Origin: CAYUFF01 sp964444075
GTDB taxonomy: Archaea; Aenigmatarchaeota; Aenigmatarchaeia; CG10238-14; SCSR01
Assembly: GCA_964444075.1 (NCBI GenBank)
Contig: CAYUFF010000013.1
Span: forward strand, 1 to 22,304
Reading direction: 5' to 3'
DNA length: 22,304 bases
The translations under genes were made by a program, and so were the position numbers. The notes below the pieces were generated by a model. It searched no databases, was not told where the DNA came from, and was given only the letters and a program-made list of their open reading frames with translations. Shown piece by piece: positions 1 to 6,352 of the stretch; the first letter of the stretch is position 1; each line of letters starts with the position of its first letter.

Positions 1-30
1 CTCATAAACAGCTTCTATTACCTTTGGCAT
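1..30 (-). CDS. DUF104-type antitoxin, N-terminus only (runs off left edge)
   Basis: Only the first ten codons lie in the window; they read MPKVIEAVYE. This is the usual opening of the DUF104 (AF2212-like) antitoxins, whose N-terminal strand reads like (M)xxxIxAVYENGVFxPL, and it closely resembles the antitoxin further upstream on the same strand. A GGTGA Shine-Dalgarno lies about nine bases before the ATG, so it is probably translated from a longer transcript. The toxin partner should lie just beyond the left edge. The family call rests on ten residues plus context. Confidence 0.55.
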   Translation of the reverse strand, partial: MPKVIEAVYE

Positions 31-69
31 TTAAAATCACCTTATAGAAAATTTTACCAAAGAGATTAT

Positions 70-186
70 TTAAACCTTCACGATTTCGAGAAAATCAACT
101 TTTTCAAAATCCTCGTCAAATGTTGCGATTTTGCTTATGCCGTAATATTTACAAGTAGCTGCTATTAATGCATCGTTGGGGAGCAA
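70..186. repeat. Direct repeat copy 1 (VapC 3' ends)
   Basis: This stretch matches 353-469 with scattered substitutions and no gaps that I can see, roughly nine positions in ten by eye. Both copies start at the VapC stop codon and cover the C-terminal coding part. It marks a duplication inside the toxin cluster. Confidence 0.8.
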
Positions 187-267
187 GCGATACTTTTCCA
201 TGATTTCCAAAACCAAAGACAATTCCTGATAATCAGGAAGAATTATTAAATTTAGAGCGTTAAACAA
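70..267 (-). pseudogene. VapC PIN-domain C-terminal remnant (duplicated stump)
   Basis: An open frame of 65 codons from a TTG encodes only the C-terminal half of a PIN domain: LPNDALIAA (third acidic residue region), then ISKIATFDEDF (fourth acidic region) and a VDFLEIVKV tail. The N-terminal half with the first catalytic aspartate is absent; upstream in frame there is a stop and then an unrelated ten-codon start. The last 38 codons are almost identical to those of the next VapC at 353-773, so this is a partial duplicate or recombination remnant. It cannot form a PIN active site and should be inactive. Confidence 0.75.
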
Positions 268-292
268 TTCGAACGCTTTATTCAGGTAATTT

Positions 293-325
293 TTAGTCAG
301 GGACCTGAATTTTCACAGTTTTCAT
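293..325 (-). other. Ten-codon antitoxin-like start remnant
   Basis: ATG followed by KTVKIQVPD and a stop. It resembles the first strand of ribbon-helix-helix type VapB antitoxins, which often begin M-K-x-V-x-V-x-V-P-x. It sits just upstream of the VapC stump at 70-267. I read it as the surviving start of a different antitoxin fused by deletion to a toxin tail. The stretch is very short, so this is weak. Confidence 0.3.
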
Positions 326-352
326 GAAATAGTTTATTTCCTGGGGGATAAT

Positions 353-469
353 TTAAACCTTTACTATTTCAAGAAAATCTACCCTTTCGAAATCCTCGTC
401 AAATGTTGCGATTTTGCTTATGCCGTAATACTTGCAAGTTGCTGCTATTAAAGCATCGTTGGGAAGCAA
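353..469. repeat. Direct repeat copy 2 (VapC 3' ends)
   Basis: Partner of 70-186. Similarity stops abruptly upstream of the LPNDALIAA codons: residues before that point are unrelated in the two proteins, which suggests recombination rather than whole-gene duplication. Confidence 0.8.
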
Positions 470-773
470 TGAACGTTTTTCTATAAATTCCGTTGCCATG
501 ATTTCTATTTTTTCATTGAGCTCTAAAGTTCTTGCTATATCCAGCAACTCGATTACTTTGTTCAAAATTTTAGAATCTATTTTAAACCCTTTCCTTTTAA
601 GTTCGGAGGGTTTCAAACCTGTCGTTGCTCTTATCACGGTATAAAAGAACTTCGCTGAATACTATCGAATTTTTGAAAAGAGTATTTCCCTCCTTTATAA
701 GTTTCAAAAGAAGATTTTTAGCCCTAAGGTTCTTCTCTAAAATTAAAACAAATACATTCGAATCAATAAACAC
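353..773 (-). pseudogene. VapC-type PIN toxin with a one-base frameshift
   Basis: A GTG start at 773 overlaps the antitoxin stop. The first frame encodes VFIDSNVFVLILEKN, the PIN strand with the first catalytic aspartate, then LFKNSIVFSEVLLYR, the helix with the conserved S-E pair. The frame then closes; the rest of the domain (VIRATTGLKPSELK through LPNDALIAATCKYYG and TFDEDFERVDF) continues in the next frame. The shift is at the CC dinucleotide near 638-639: one base less would restore about 139 residues, the normal size for VapC. PIN toxins are metal-dependent ribonucleases that usually cut tRNA or rRNA. It is either a true pseudogene or a sequencing error; all four acidic regions are otherwise present. 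Confidence 0.8.
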
Positions 774-961
774 CCCATTCCTTTTCTACTTCCTCCAGAA
801 TCTTTGAAAGATTTTTCCCTTTCAAAATACCAAAACTTTTTTCTATGATTTTTTCCTTTGATTCAATCCCCTATTTTCAAAACTACTATTTTTCTCTCTT
901 CCATTTCAAGTTTTTTAAGTGGTATGAACACACCATTTTCATACACAGCCTTTATTTCCAT
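763..961 (-). pseudogene. DUF104-family antitoxin of the VapC, one-base frameshift
   Basis: The ATG at 961 starts MEIKAVYENGVFIPLKKLE, the signature of DUF104 antitoxins, which pair with PIN toxins. The frame stops after KIVVLKIGD. In the next frame IESKEKIIEKSFGILKG continues to a terminal EWGVY, exactly where a DUF104 C-terminus should be. The shift falls in the GGGG run (868-871 on the plus strand); losing one G would restore a protein of about 65 residues whose stop overlaps the VapC GTG start. An ATG at 973 is possible, but the TATA box spacing favours 961. The antitoxin would bind and silence the PIN toxin and repress the operon. Confidence 0.75.
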
Positions 962-981
962 CTTTCGTGACATGCTTTTCA

Positions 982-988
982 CTTAAAG
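982..988 (-). promoter_or_regulatory. TATA box of the antitoxin-vapC operon
   Basis: CTTTAAG on the minus strand, centred about 24 nt before the ATG at 961, fits a leaderless archaeal transcript and decides that start over the ATG at 973. Confidence 0.5.
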
Positions 989-1059
989 AATTTTTTGTTT
1001 TGTAATTTTTAAACTTAGTTCCAGAAAAACTGTGATGTTCCTTTTTGAACTTTTGAACG

Positions 1060-1070
1060 TATAATTAAAG
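1060..1070 (+). promoter_or_regulatory. TATA box of the mazG-like gene
   Basis: TATAATTAAAG centred about 26 nt before the ATG at 1092, with no Shine-Dalgarno between; predicted leaderless mRNA. Confidence 0.6.
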
Positions 1071-1091
1071 TTTTCCTGCGAGTTTAATTTC

Positions 1092-1382
1092 ATGAAGGTT
1101 TCTGACGCGCAAGAGCTTATGAGAAAAACTTACTACCGCAAGGACAGGAAGAGGGGTGTGGATAAAACTTTTTCATGGCTCATCGAAGAGGTTGGAGAAC
1201 TTTCGCGAGCGTTGAGAGAAGGGGATAAAAACTCTATCGAGGAGGAAATCGCTGACGTTTTCGCATGGCTTTTGAGCCTCGCCAACCTCCTTAACGTCAG
1301 CGTAGAAGAAGCTTTCTCGAAAAAATACGGAAAGGCTTGCCCCAGGTGCAAGTCCTTGCCGTGCAGATGTGAGGAGAGCTAG
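1092..1382 (+). CDS. MazG-like nucleotide pyrophosphohydrolase
   Basis: A small all-alpha NTP pyrophosphohydrolase of 96 aa, expected to hydrolyse (d)NTPs or modified NTPs to the monophosphate and pyrophosphate in the cytosol. The metal-binding signature is visible: EEVGE at residues 32-36 and EIAD at 52-55, with the helix pattern SWLIEEVGELSRAL typical of archaeal single-domain MazG proteins. The C-terminus adds a CPRC...CRC motif (Cys 83, 86, 91, 93) that may bind zinc; such cysteine tails occur in archaeal members. It has its own leaderless promoter. Its 3' end overlaps by four bases the convergent small membrane gene. The substrate cannot be read from sequence. The family call is strong. 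Confidence 0.88.
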   Translation: MKVSDAQELMRKTYYRKDRKRGVDKTFSWLIEEVGELSRALREGDKNSIEEEIADVFAWLLSLANLLNVSVEEAFSKKYGKACPRCKSLPCRCEES

Positions 1383-1543
1383 ACGAGAAGCTTTATCAAC
1401 GGTACTTGCACGCAAGCGTTGCTCTTGCAAGCGACGACTGTAGTGAGGGTAATGTCGAGGAGGAAGAGAATCATCAACGAGAGCAGCAGGAAGACTAACA
1501 GCTTCCTTATCGCTCTGTCAAGGGTATCTTTGTCTACGTTCAT
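1379..1543 (-). CDS. 54-aa single-pass membrane protein, unknown
   Basis: A short frame from ATG at 1543 to TAG, 54 residues. It has a charged N-terminus (MNVDKDTLDRAIRKL), one hydrophobic helix at residues 15-37 (LLVFLLLSLMILFLLDITLT), and a short tail with two cysteines spaced CKSNAC before a hydrophobic end. The start faces the DedA gene across a 39-bp gap; GTTTTTAAG on the minus strand, centred about 27 nt upstream, fits a leaderless promoter. The 3' end meets the mazG stop almost exactly, as a real convergent gene would. I do not recognise the family; a redox-active or metal-binding pair of cysteines on the outside is possible. Confidence 0.55.
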   Translation of the reverse strand: MNVDKDTLDRAIRKLLVFLLLSLMILFLLDITLTTVVACKSNACVQVPLIKLLV

Positions 1544-1582
1544 ACATAGAAATTTTTGGGTTAAAGCTTAAAAACTTAATCG

Positions 1583-2143
1583 ATGGTGTTCGAAGCCTAC
1601 GTTCCAGCTTTGAAGGCGTTCCTAGAGAAATTCACCTATGCGGCGGTCCCTGCGATAGGTTTTCTTTCTTCGTCGACGATCTTTTTACCGCTGCCTTTCG
1701 ACGCGATAATCTTCGTTTCCACCCCCTTACTAGGACTAAACCCTTTTCTCGTTGGAATACTCGCCGGAATAGGAGCCGGTCTCGGTGAGTCTACAGGATA
1801 TTTCGCCGGTTACGGGGGAAGGAAGGTCTTCACCAAGCTGTTTAGGAAAAAACCCAGGAAACGCAAGAAAGAAATCGTTAGCGAAAGCTTCCAGAGGGAG
1901 GTGGAAAGGTTCAAGAAAATTTTGGTGGAAAGCTTCATCTCCGTGATGAAAAAGCACCTTTTTTTCTTCATCATCCTCGCTTGCTTCATCCCCTTCGCGT
2001 TCGACTTCATAGGCATCGTAAGTGGGAGCCTGCGTTACGATTTCAAGAAATTTTTGCTCGCCGCAACGATAGGGAAGAGTGTAAGGTACTTGCTTTTGGC
2101 GTACGTTCCTCTAGCTTCCATCAGCTTGTTGACGCAAGGTTGA
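1583..2143 (+). CDS. DedA/VTT-domain membrane protein
   Basis: A 186-aa integral membrane protein of the VTT (SNARE-associated, DedA) superfamily. Visible marks are the re-entrant region FLPLPFDAIIF (residues 34-44), the GIGAGLGESTGYFAGYGGRK stretch (62-81) with the conserved glutamate, a basic cytoplasmic loop (84-112), and the second half FIPFAFDFIGIVSGSLRYDF (135-154), whose P-F-x-F-D...G...G pattern is diagnostic. DedA relatives act in lipid transport across membranes and in membrane homeostasis in bacteria and eukaryotes; archaeal roles are largely inferred. Pth2 starts two bases after the stop, so the two are probably cotranscribed. Confidence 0.85.
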   Translation: MVFEAYVPALKAFLEKFTYAAVPAIGFLSSSTIFLPLPFDAIIFVSTPLLGLNPFLVGILAGIGAGLGESTGYFAGYGGRKVFTKLFRKKPRKRKKEIVSESFQREVERFKKILVESFISVMKKHLFFFIILACFIPFAFDFIGIVSGSLRYDFKKFLLAATIGKSVRYLLLAYVPLASISLLTQG

Positions 2144-2145
2144 GC

Positions 2146-2487
2146 ATGCTCAAGCAGGCAATTATCCTCAGGAAGGACTTGAAGATGGGGAAGGGAAAAG
2201 CAATAGCGCAAGCCTTGCACGCTGCCCTCGGGGCGTTGAAGATGGTTCCCAAGAAAGTAGCTGAGGAATGGGAAAGGGCTGGTGCCAAGAAAATCGTTCT
2301 CAAAGTTTCTAGCGAAGAAGAGTTGCTAAAGCTCTACGAGAAAGCTAAGGAAGAGAAGCTACCCTGCTACCTTGTGAGGGACGCTGGACTTACGCAACTT
2401 CCTCCAGGAACTCCTACAGCAATAGCGATAGGACCTGCTGAGGAGAAAAAAGTTGATAGGGTGACCAAGGGTCTTAAGCTTTACTAA
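2146..2487 (+). CDS. pth2: Peptidyl-tRNA hydrolase, Pth2 type
   Basis: A 113-aa enzyme that releases peptides from peptidyl-tRNA dropped by stalled ribosomes, in the form shared by archaea and eukaryotes. The N-terminus LKQAIILRKDLKMGKGK, the AQALHAA helix (His25), the DAGLTQLPPGTPTAIAIGP signature (79-97, Asp79) and the KVDRVTKGLKLY end are all classical, and the length fits archaeal Pth2 (about 115 aa). I chose the ATG two bases after the dedA stop; a TTG two codons earlier would only add three residues. It lies in a dedA-pth2-glycosyltransferase run on the same strand. Confidence 0.95.
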   Translation: MLKQAIILRKDLKMGKGKAIAQALHAALGALKMVPKKVAEEWERAGAKKIVLKVSSEEELLKLYEKAKEEKLPCYLVRDAGLTQLPPGTPTAIAIGPAEEKKVDRVTKGLKLY

Positions 2488-2510
2488 ACCCGTGCTGAGA
2501 AACTATTGTT

Positions 2511-3761
2511 ATGGAAAACCCAGCATTCCTGCTGGCGAGCATAATCATGATTCCACTCGTCTTCATCATGCTAGCCTGGAGCTTCCTCTCGTTTTCTTCT
2601 TTGGTCAGGAGGGTTAAAAGAAAGAGGTGGAGGGAGCTTCCCTCGGTGAGCGTGGTGATTCCAGCCTTCAACGAGGAAAAAACCATAGGAAAAACCATAG
2701 AATCCTTGTTGAGCTGCGATTACCCGAAGGAGAAGCTGGAAATTATAGTCGTCGACGACGGTAGCGAGGACAAAACATTCGAGGTAGCGAGCGGCTTCAA
2801 GGAAGTAAGGTGCTTCAGGCTACCGCACAGGGGAAAGGTTGGCGCTGTGAACTTTGGAGTAAAGAAAGCGAGGGGAGATTTCATACTCGTGCTCGACGCC
2901 GACACGCAGGTGGAAAGGCGAACGATAAAGAACATGCTCTCTCACTTCGTCTCAGAGAAGGTAGCGGCCGTAACGACTTCTCCGCTCGTGAACAACAAAA
3001 GAGTTTTCTCCCCGCTAACGTTTTTCCAGAACGTCGAGTACCTTTACTCAAACTTCATAAGGCTGGGCCTTAACTTACTGAAGCACGGAACGATCTACGT
3101 TTGGGGATGCGCCACGCTCTACAGGGCTTCCATCCTAAAAAAATTTCTCTTTCGCGAATTCCCTACCGAAGACCTTGAGCTGACGATAAGGATGGAAAGA
3201 AACGGTTACAAGGTTCTGATGGCTCCCGAAGCGAAGGTCCGTACCCAAGTTCCAGCGAAATTTAAGGAATGGTTTAACCAGAGGAAAAGGTGGTACTACG
3301 GAACTTTGCTGTCCTGCTGGCACCATCGCGACGTTTTCTTCAACCCCAGGCTCGGTACGCTTTCATTCTTTTCCTTACCCTCCACGGTTTTTTGGTTTCC
3401 GTTCGCCACGCTCATAATTCCCCTGATAATCTACCAGATACTCTACTGGTTGCCTTACCAGCTTTCTTCACCCTTCAAGCTCCTCTTCTATTTCTTTACG
3501 TGGTTCAGCCTGGCTGGACCTATCTACACTGTTTACATGATTCCGCAGTGGGGACTTTCGCTGCTCTCTTTCTTGGGAATACTAAGCGCTTTCCTCACGA
3601 CGTCGCTAGCACTAGCCTCGTTGGTGATTTTCAGGGATTTGCACCTGCTCAACTTTCTAGTCGTTTTCTTCCTCTTCCCTTACTTCTTCCTCCAGAACTT
3701 CATCCTTGCATTCTCCCTCTTATCATTCACTCGAAATGTTTTATTCCGAAGAACCTCCTGA
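2511..3761 (+). CDS. Membrane-bound GT2 glycosyltransferase (processive type)
   Basis: A 416-aa glycosyltransferase with an N-terminal membrane anchor (residues 5-30), a cytoplasmic GT-A domain and several C-terminal membrane helices (about 283-405). GT2 motifs are intact: VVDDGSED (80-87), LDADT (128-132), TEDLEL (219-224) and QRKRW (257-261), the D,D,D,QxxRW set of cellulose/hyaluronan/chitin-synthase-like enzymes that polymerise or transfer a sugar from a nucleotide donor at the membrane. It follows pth2 by 23 bases. Its 3' end overlaps by 35 bp the convergent second GT2 gene. Function is probably surface polysaccharide or S-layer glycan synthesis; donor and acceptor are unknown. Confidence 0.88.
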   Translation: MENPAFLLASIIMIPLVFIMLAWSFLSFSSLVRRVKRKRWRELPSVSVVIPAFNEEKTIGKTIESLLSCDYPKEKLEIIVVDDGSEDKTFEVASGFKEVRCFRLPHRGKVGAVNFGVKKARGDFILVLDADTQVERRTIKNMLSHFVSEKVAAVTTSPLVNNKRVFSPLTFFQNVEYLYSNFIRLGLNLLKHGTIYVWGCATLYRASILKKFLFREFPTEDLELTIRMERNGYKVLMAPEAKVRTQVPAKFKEWFNQRKRWYYGTLLSCWHHRDVFFNPRLGTLSFFSLPSTVFWFPFATLIIPLIIYQILYWLPYQLSSPFKLLFYFFTWFSLAGPIYTVYMIPQWGLSLLSFLGILSAFLTTSLALASLVIFRDLHLLNFLVVFFLFPYFFLQNFILAFSLLSFTRNVLFRRTS

Positions 3762-4995
3762 GGACGAGCAGGTTTCCGAACTTTGGAGTTCTCCTCCAAC
3801 CTTCTTTAGTTCCGAGTAACGCTTTGAAAAACGCTACCGAGCTGTTGGCGGCGTTGACTATCCCGAGGGTAAACGCGAGAATTAGGGCATCGGGAACGAG
3901 GTGTAGTAGTTTTTCCTTCCGCAACGCATAGACAGATAGCGCCAAGAATCCAGAAGTCAGCATCATCACCTTCATGAACCTTACGAAATCCCCGAACTCG
4001 AAGGGTTTTGGCGTCCCCAGAAACCATCCGAGCTGCCCGGTTACGAACATTATTACTATTATCGGAGCGAAGCCGTGTCCAAGAGTAGTGAAGCTCAGGA
4101 GTAGCTTTTGCATGAAGGTGAACCTCCTGTTGAACAGTATATCCTTCGCGTTTTCTATGAAAACCCTCGTCAAACCGTAAGCCCACCTGGCCTGCTGTCT
4201 CAGAAAGTGTCTCAGCCTGTATGGCACCTCGCCGGTAGCGTGAACCTCTTCGAGATAAAGGATTTTGTCTCCGTTCTTGAGTATCTTTATGGTAAGGTCG
4301 GCATCTTCAGTTAGACTTTTTTCGTTCCACTTCCCGAGCTTCAGGAGGACATCCTTCCTTATCGCCAGCACAGTACCTCCGCAGAAGGTTATCCCAAGGA
4401 AGTCCTGCAACGGCACCCAGACGTTGTAGTAGATGTACTGCAAGATTCCGGCGAACTTCGAGACGTAGTTTTGGTGGACGTTCATGAACTTCTGCTTTCC
4501 TTGGACGGCCGCCACCCTCTTGTCCTTGAAGGGTAGCACTATCCTTTTGAGTAAGCTTCTAGGAACGCGGAAATCGGCATCGAAGATTACGATTATCTCT
4601 CCTTTGCTGTGCTTGAGAGCGTTGTTCAGAGCACCGGCCTTGAAGCCTTTCCTTTCCCTCCTTCTCACGACCTTTACCTTGCCCTTGAAAGAGTCCACTA
4701 TCCTCCTAGTCTCCTCGTGGTCGCTATCATCTGCTACGACGATCTCGTATCTGTCCTTCGGGTAGTCTAGCCTGAGGCAACTTTCTATGCACCTCCTGAC
4801 TATAGGGTCGTTGTAAACCGGGATTTGAATCGTGACGAAAGGGTAAAAACCATCGTTCTTCAAGTTGTTCCTCTTCCTCTTCGGCGAGATTAGGAGGTTG
4901 GAAAAGACCAGGAGGTAAAAGAGTACCGAGAGGAATATTACGGGGTAGAGCGAAAGCGAGTAGATGAGCATGTCCAGCTCGTAAACCCAGCTCAT
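3727..4995 (-). CDS. Second membrane-bound GT2 glycosyltransferase
   Basis: A 422-aa protein with an N-terminal membrane helix (about 9-36), a GT-A domain and two or three C-terminal helices (about 304-328, 350-370, 376-400). Motifs: VADDSD (87-92), FDADFR (138-143), TEDADL (229-234) and QQARW (267-271), so the catalytic set is complete. The pattern RKGFKAGALNNAL (115-127) is typical of cellulose-synthase-like/glucomannan-synthase-like GT2 enzymes. The ATG at 4995 is chosen because CTATTAAAG is centred about 26 nt upstream, predicting a leaderless mRNA; a TTG at 5061 would add 22 residues without support. It is convergent with the other GT2 and divergent from the ATPase pair. Sugar specificity is not readable. 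Confidence 0.88.
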   Translation of the reverse strand: MSWVYELDMLIYSLSLYPVIFLSVLFYLLVFSNLLISPKRKRNNLKNDGFYPFVTIQIPVYNDPIVRRCIESCLRLDYPKDRYEIVVADDSDHEETRRIVDSFKGKVKVVRRRERKGFKAGALNNALKHSKGEIIVIFDADFRVPRSLLKRIVLPFKDKRVAAVQGKQKFMNVHQNYVSKFAGILQYIYYNVWVPLQDFLGITFCGGTVLAIRKDVLLKLGKWNEKSLTEDADLTIKILKNGDKILYLEEVHATGEVPYRLRHFLRQQARWAYGLTRVFIENAKDILFNRRFTFMQKLLLSFTTLGHGFAPIIVIMFVTGQLGWFLGTPKPFEFGDFVRFMKVMMLTSGFLALSVYALRKEKLLHLVPDALILAFTLGIVNAANSSVAFFKALLGTKEGWRRTPKFGNLLVLRRFFGIKHFE

Positions 4996-5016
4996 AAACA
5001 AAGTTTGGAGCAAAAT

Positions 5017-5024
5017 CTTTAATA
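5017..5024 (-). promoter_or_regulatory. TATA box of the second GT2 gene
   Basis: TATTAAAG on the minus strand, centred about 26 nt before the ATG at 4995, with CC just upstream as a possible BRE. Confidence 0.6.
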
Positions 5025-5030
5025 GGTTGA

Positions 5031-5050
5031 GATGTTGGACGTCTAACATC
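5031..5050. promoter_or_regulatory. 20-bp imperfect palindrome, operator candidate
   Basis: GATGTTGGACGTCTAACATC reads the same on both strands except for one mismatched pair (G at 5037, T at 5044). It lies directly upstream of the GT2 TATA box and about 25 bp upstream of the ATPase TATA box, in the 107-bp divergent gap, a position suited to a regulator acting on both genes. Confidence 0.5.
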
Positions 5051-5072
5051 TTGTAACTCAAGTATCAAACCA

Positions 5073-5080
5073 TTTATAAG
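5073..5080 (+). promoter_or_regulatory. TATA box of the first ATPase gene
   Basis: TTTATAAG centred about 26 nt before the ATG at 5103; no Shine-Dalgarno; leaderless start. Confidence 0.65.
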
Positions 5081-5083
5081 GAA

Positions 5084-5101
5084 TTGATACCAAAGTATCA
5101 A
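5084..5101. promoter_or_regulatory. Perfect palindrome between TATA box and start
   Basis: TTGATAC-CAAA-GTATCAA, 7-bp arms and a 4-bp spacer, occupies -19 to -2 of the ATPase gene. A further AGTATCAA half-site lies at 5061-5068, upstream of the TATA box. Occupancy here would block initiation, so repression is the likely mode. It could instead form a hairpin only if transcription starts further upstream than predicted. Confidence 0.55.
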
Positions 5102-5102
5102 T

Positions 5103-6299
5103 ATGAAGAAATGGATTCTCGCGCAAAACCCTTGGTGGAAAAGGGAAGAATGGGAAGATTTCGACAAGCACCTAAAAGAATGGAAAAGGCAAAGGGTAAG
5201 ATGGGTGCCCAGCTGGGTGGAAGAAATTTCGTTGGAAGCTTTCAGCCTGAATTTCGTCTACGGTATGAGACAACTCGGAAAGACTACGGGCATAAAGCTT
5301 TTGATAAGGGAACTTCTTAAGAGGGTGGAACCGTTCTCTGTGTTTTTCTTCGATTTCGAGCTCGTAAGCTCGTTGAGGGAATTCAGGAAAGTGTTGGAAG
5401 CTTATTTGGAGATGAGGAAGAAGGAAGGTATCGATTCTTCCTTTCTCTTTTTAGACGAGGTGAGCAGCGTCAGGGAATGGTGGAAAGTGGCTAAGTTTCT
5501 CATCGATTCCGGCGTGTTTGAGAACGATGTCGTAACCGTGTTGGGTTCCTCCACGATCAACATAGTAAAAGCTCCGGAAAGGTTTCCGGGGAGAAAGGGT
5601 AAGGGAAGGGAAATCGTGGTCCTTCCGCTTTCTTTTCCTGAGTTCGCGAAGGTAAGCGGCTACTCGCCGAGGAAGCTCCTGTACGACGCGGAAGCGTTGG
5701 AAAAGCTGTGGAAAGCTTACAAAAAGCTCGGTGGCTTTCCGAAATCCATCAATCGACACGAAGATGCGAACGAGAGTTTCATAGGAGCAATCGTTTCCGA
5801 GATAAGGAAGCATGAAAAGAGCGTAGAGATCTTCCAGGGAATCGTGGAAACTCTATTGAGGAAGATACCTTCACCCCTCTCCTACCATTCCATAGCGAAG
5901 GAGGTTGAGGTTTCTCATAAGACCGTGAGGGAGTACTTGGAGTTCTTCGAGGATTGCTTGGTCGCAAAGACGGTCTACTGGAAGGGTTTACATCCCAAGA
6001 GGAGGAAAGAGAAGAAAGTCTTTTTCAGGGACCCGTTCGTCTATCGCTCATTCTCATTTTGGACCGGAGCCAGGTTCTTGGAAAGCGCCTTGCTGGAAGG
6101 AATCGTCCAAGAGCACTTGCTGAGGAAGTTCGGAGAGGTTTACTACTACAGGAACAAGTACGAAATAGACTGCATAGCTGGCAGTCTGAAGGTCGAAGTA
6201 AAAGCCGGTAAGCCTCACAGGAGGTATCCGAAGGGTGTTACGATTCTCGAGGAGGAGGACATACCGTGGTTTTTGGTAAGGCTTTTTATTGGGAAATAA
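5103..6299 (+). CDS. Archaeal AAA ATPase with C-terminal nuclease-like (DUF4143) domain, copy 1
   Basis: A 398-aa member of the archaeal ATPase family that starts with NPWW and carries an AAA core plus a winged-helix/DUF4143-like tail. Visible: Walker A GMRQLGKTT (54-62), Walker B FLFLDEVS (114-121, D118/E119), sensor GSS (148-150), the RFPGRKGKG segment (160-168), a winged-helix stretch SYHSIAKEVEVSHKTVREYL, and at the end EIDCIAGSLKVEVKAG (354-369), whose D356...E365-x-K367 pattern resembles a PD-(D/E)XK site. These proteins are often expanded in thermophilic archaea; their biological role is not established. It has its own leaderless promoter with a palindrome over the start. The tandem second copy begins 53 bp downstream, and the two share an identical 177-bp block. 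Confidence 0.85.
   Translation: MKKWILAQNPWWKREEWEDFDKHLKEWKRQRVRWVPSWVEEISLEAFSLNFVYGMRQLGKTTGIKLLIRELLKRVEPFSVFFFDFELVSSLREFRKVLEAYLEMRKKEGIDSSFLFLDEVSSVREWWKVAKFLIDSGVFENDVVTVLGSSTINIVKAPERFPGRKGKGREIVVLPLSFPEFAKVSGYSPRKLLYDAEALEKLWKAYKKLGGFPKSINRHEDANESFIGAIVSEIRKHEKSVEIFQGIVETLLRKIPSPLSYHSIAKEVEVSHKTVREYLEFFEDCLVAKTVYWKGLHPKRRKEKKVFFRDPFVYRSFSFWTGARFLESALLEGIVQEHLLRKFGEVYYYRNKYEIDCIAGSLKVEVKAGKPHRRYPKGVTILEEEDIPWFLVRLFIGK
6105..6281 (+). repeat. 177-bp identical block, copy 1
   Basis: Every base matches 7319-7495 in the same reading frame (61 residues touched, VQEHLLRKFGEV to WFLVRLF). Outside the block the genes are clearly diverged. Confidence 0.95.
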
Positions 6300-6321
6300 T
6301 TTTTACTGAAAATCAACAAAC

Positions 6322-6329
6322 TATTTAAA
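6322..6329 (+). promoter_or_regulatory. TATA box of the second ATPase gene
   Basis: TATTTAAA centred about 27 nt before the ATG at 6353. It favours that ATG over the TTG at 6332 and shows that copy 2 has its own promoter. Confidence 0.6.
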
Positions 6330-6352
6330 TTTTGTTTACTGATAATAAAAAT

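Noticed and set aside
1..1000. CRISPR array, because of repeated similar segments
   Set aside because: The two similar segments are coding VapC ends with substitutions, only two in number; no short regular repeats with spacers occur anywhere in the window.
5031..5101. Palindromes as transcription terminators
   Set aside because: They lie in a divergent promoter gap, next to TATA boxes at leaderless distance and without T-runs, so operator sites fit better.
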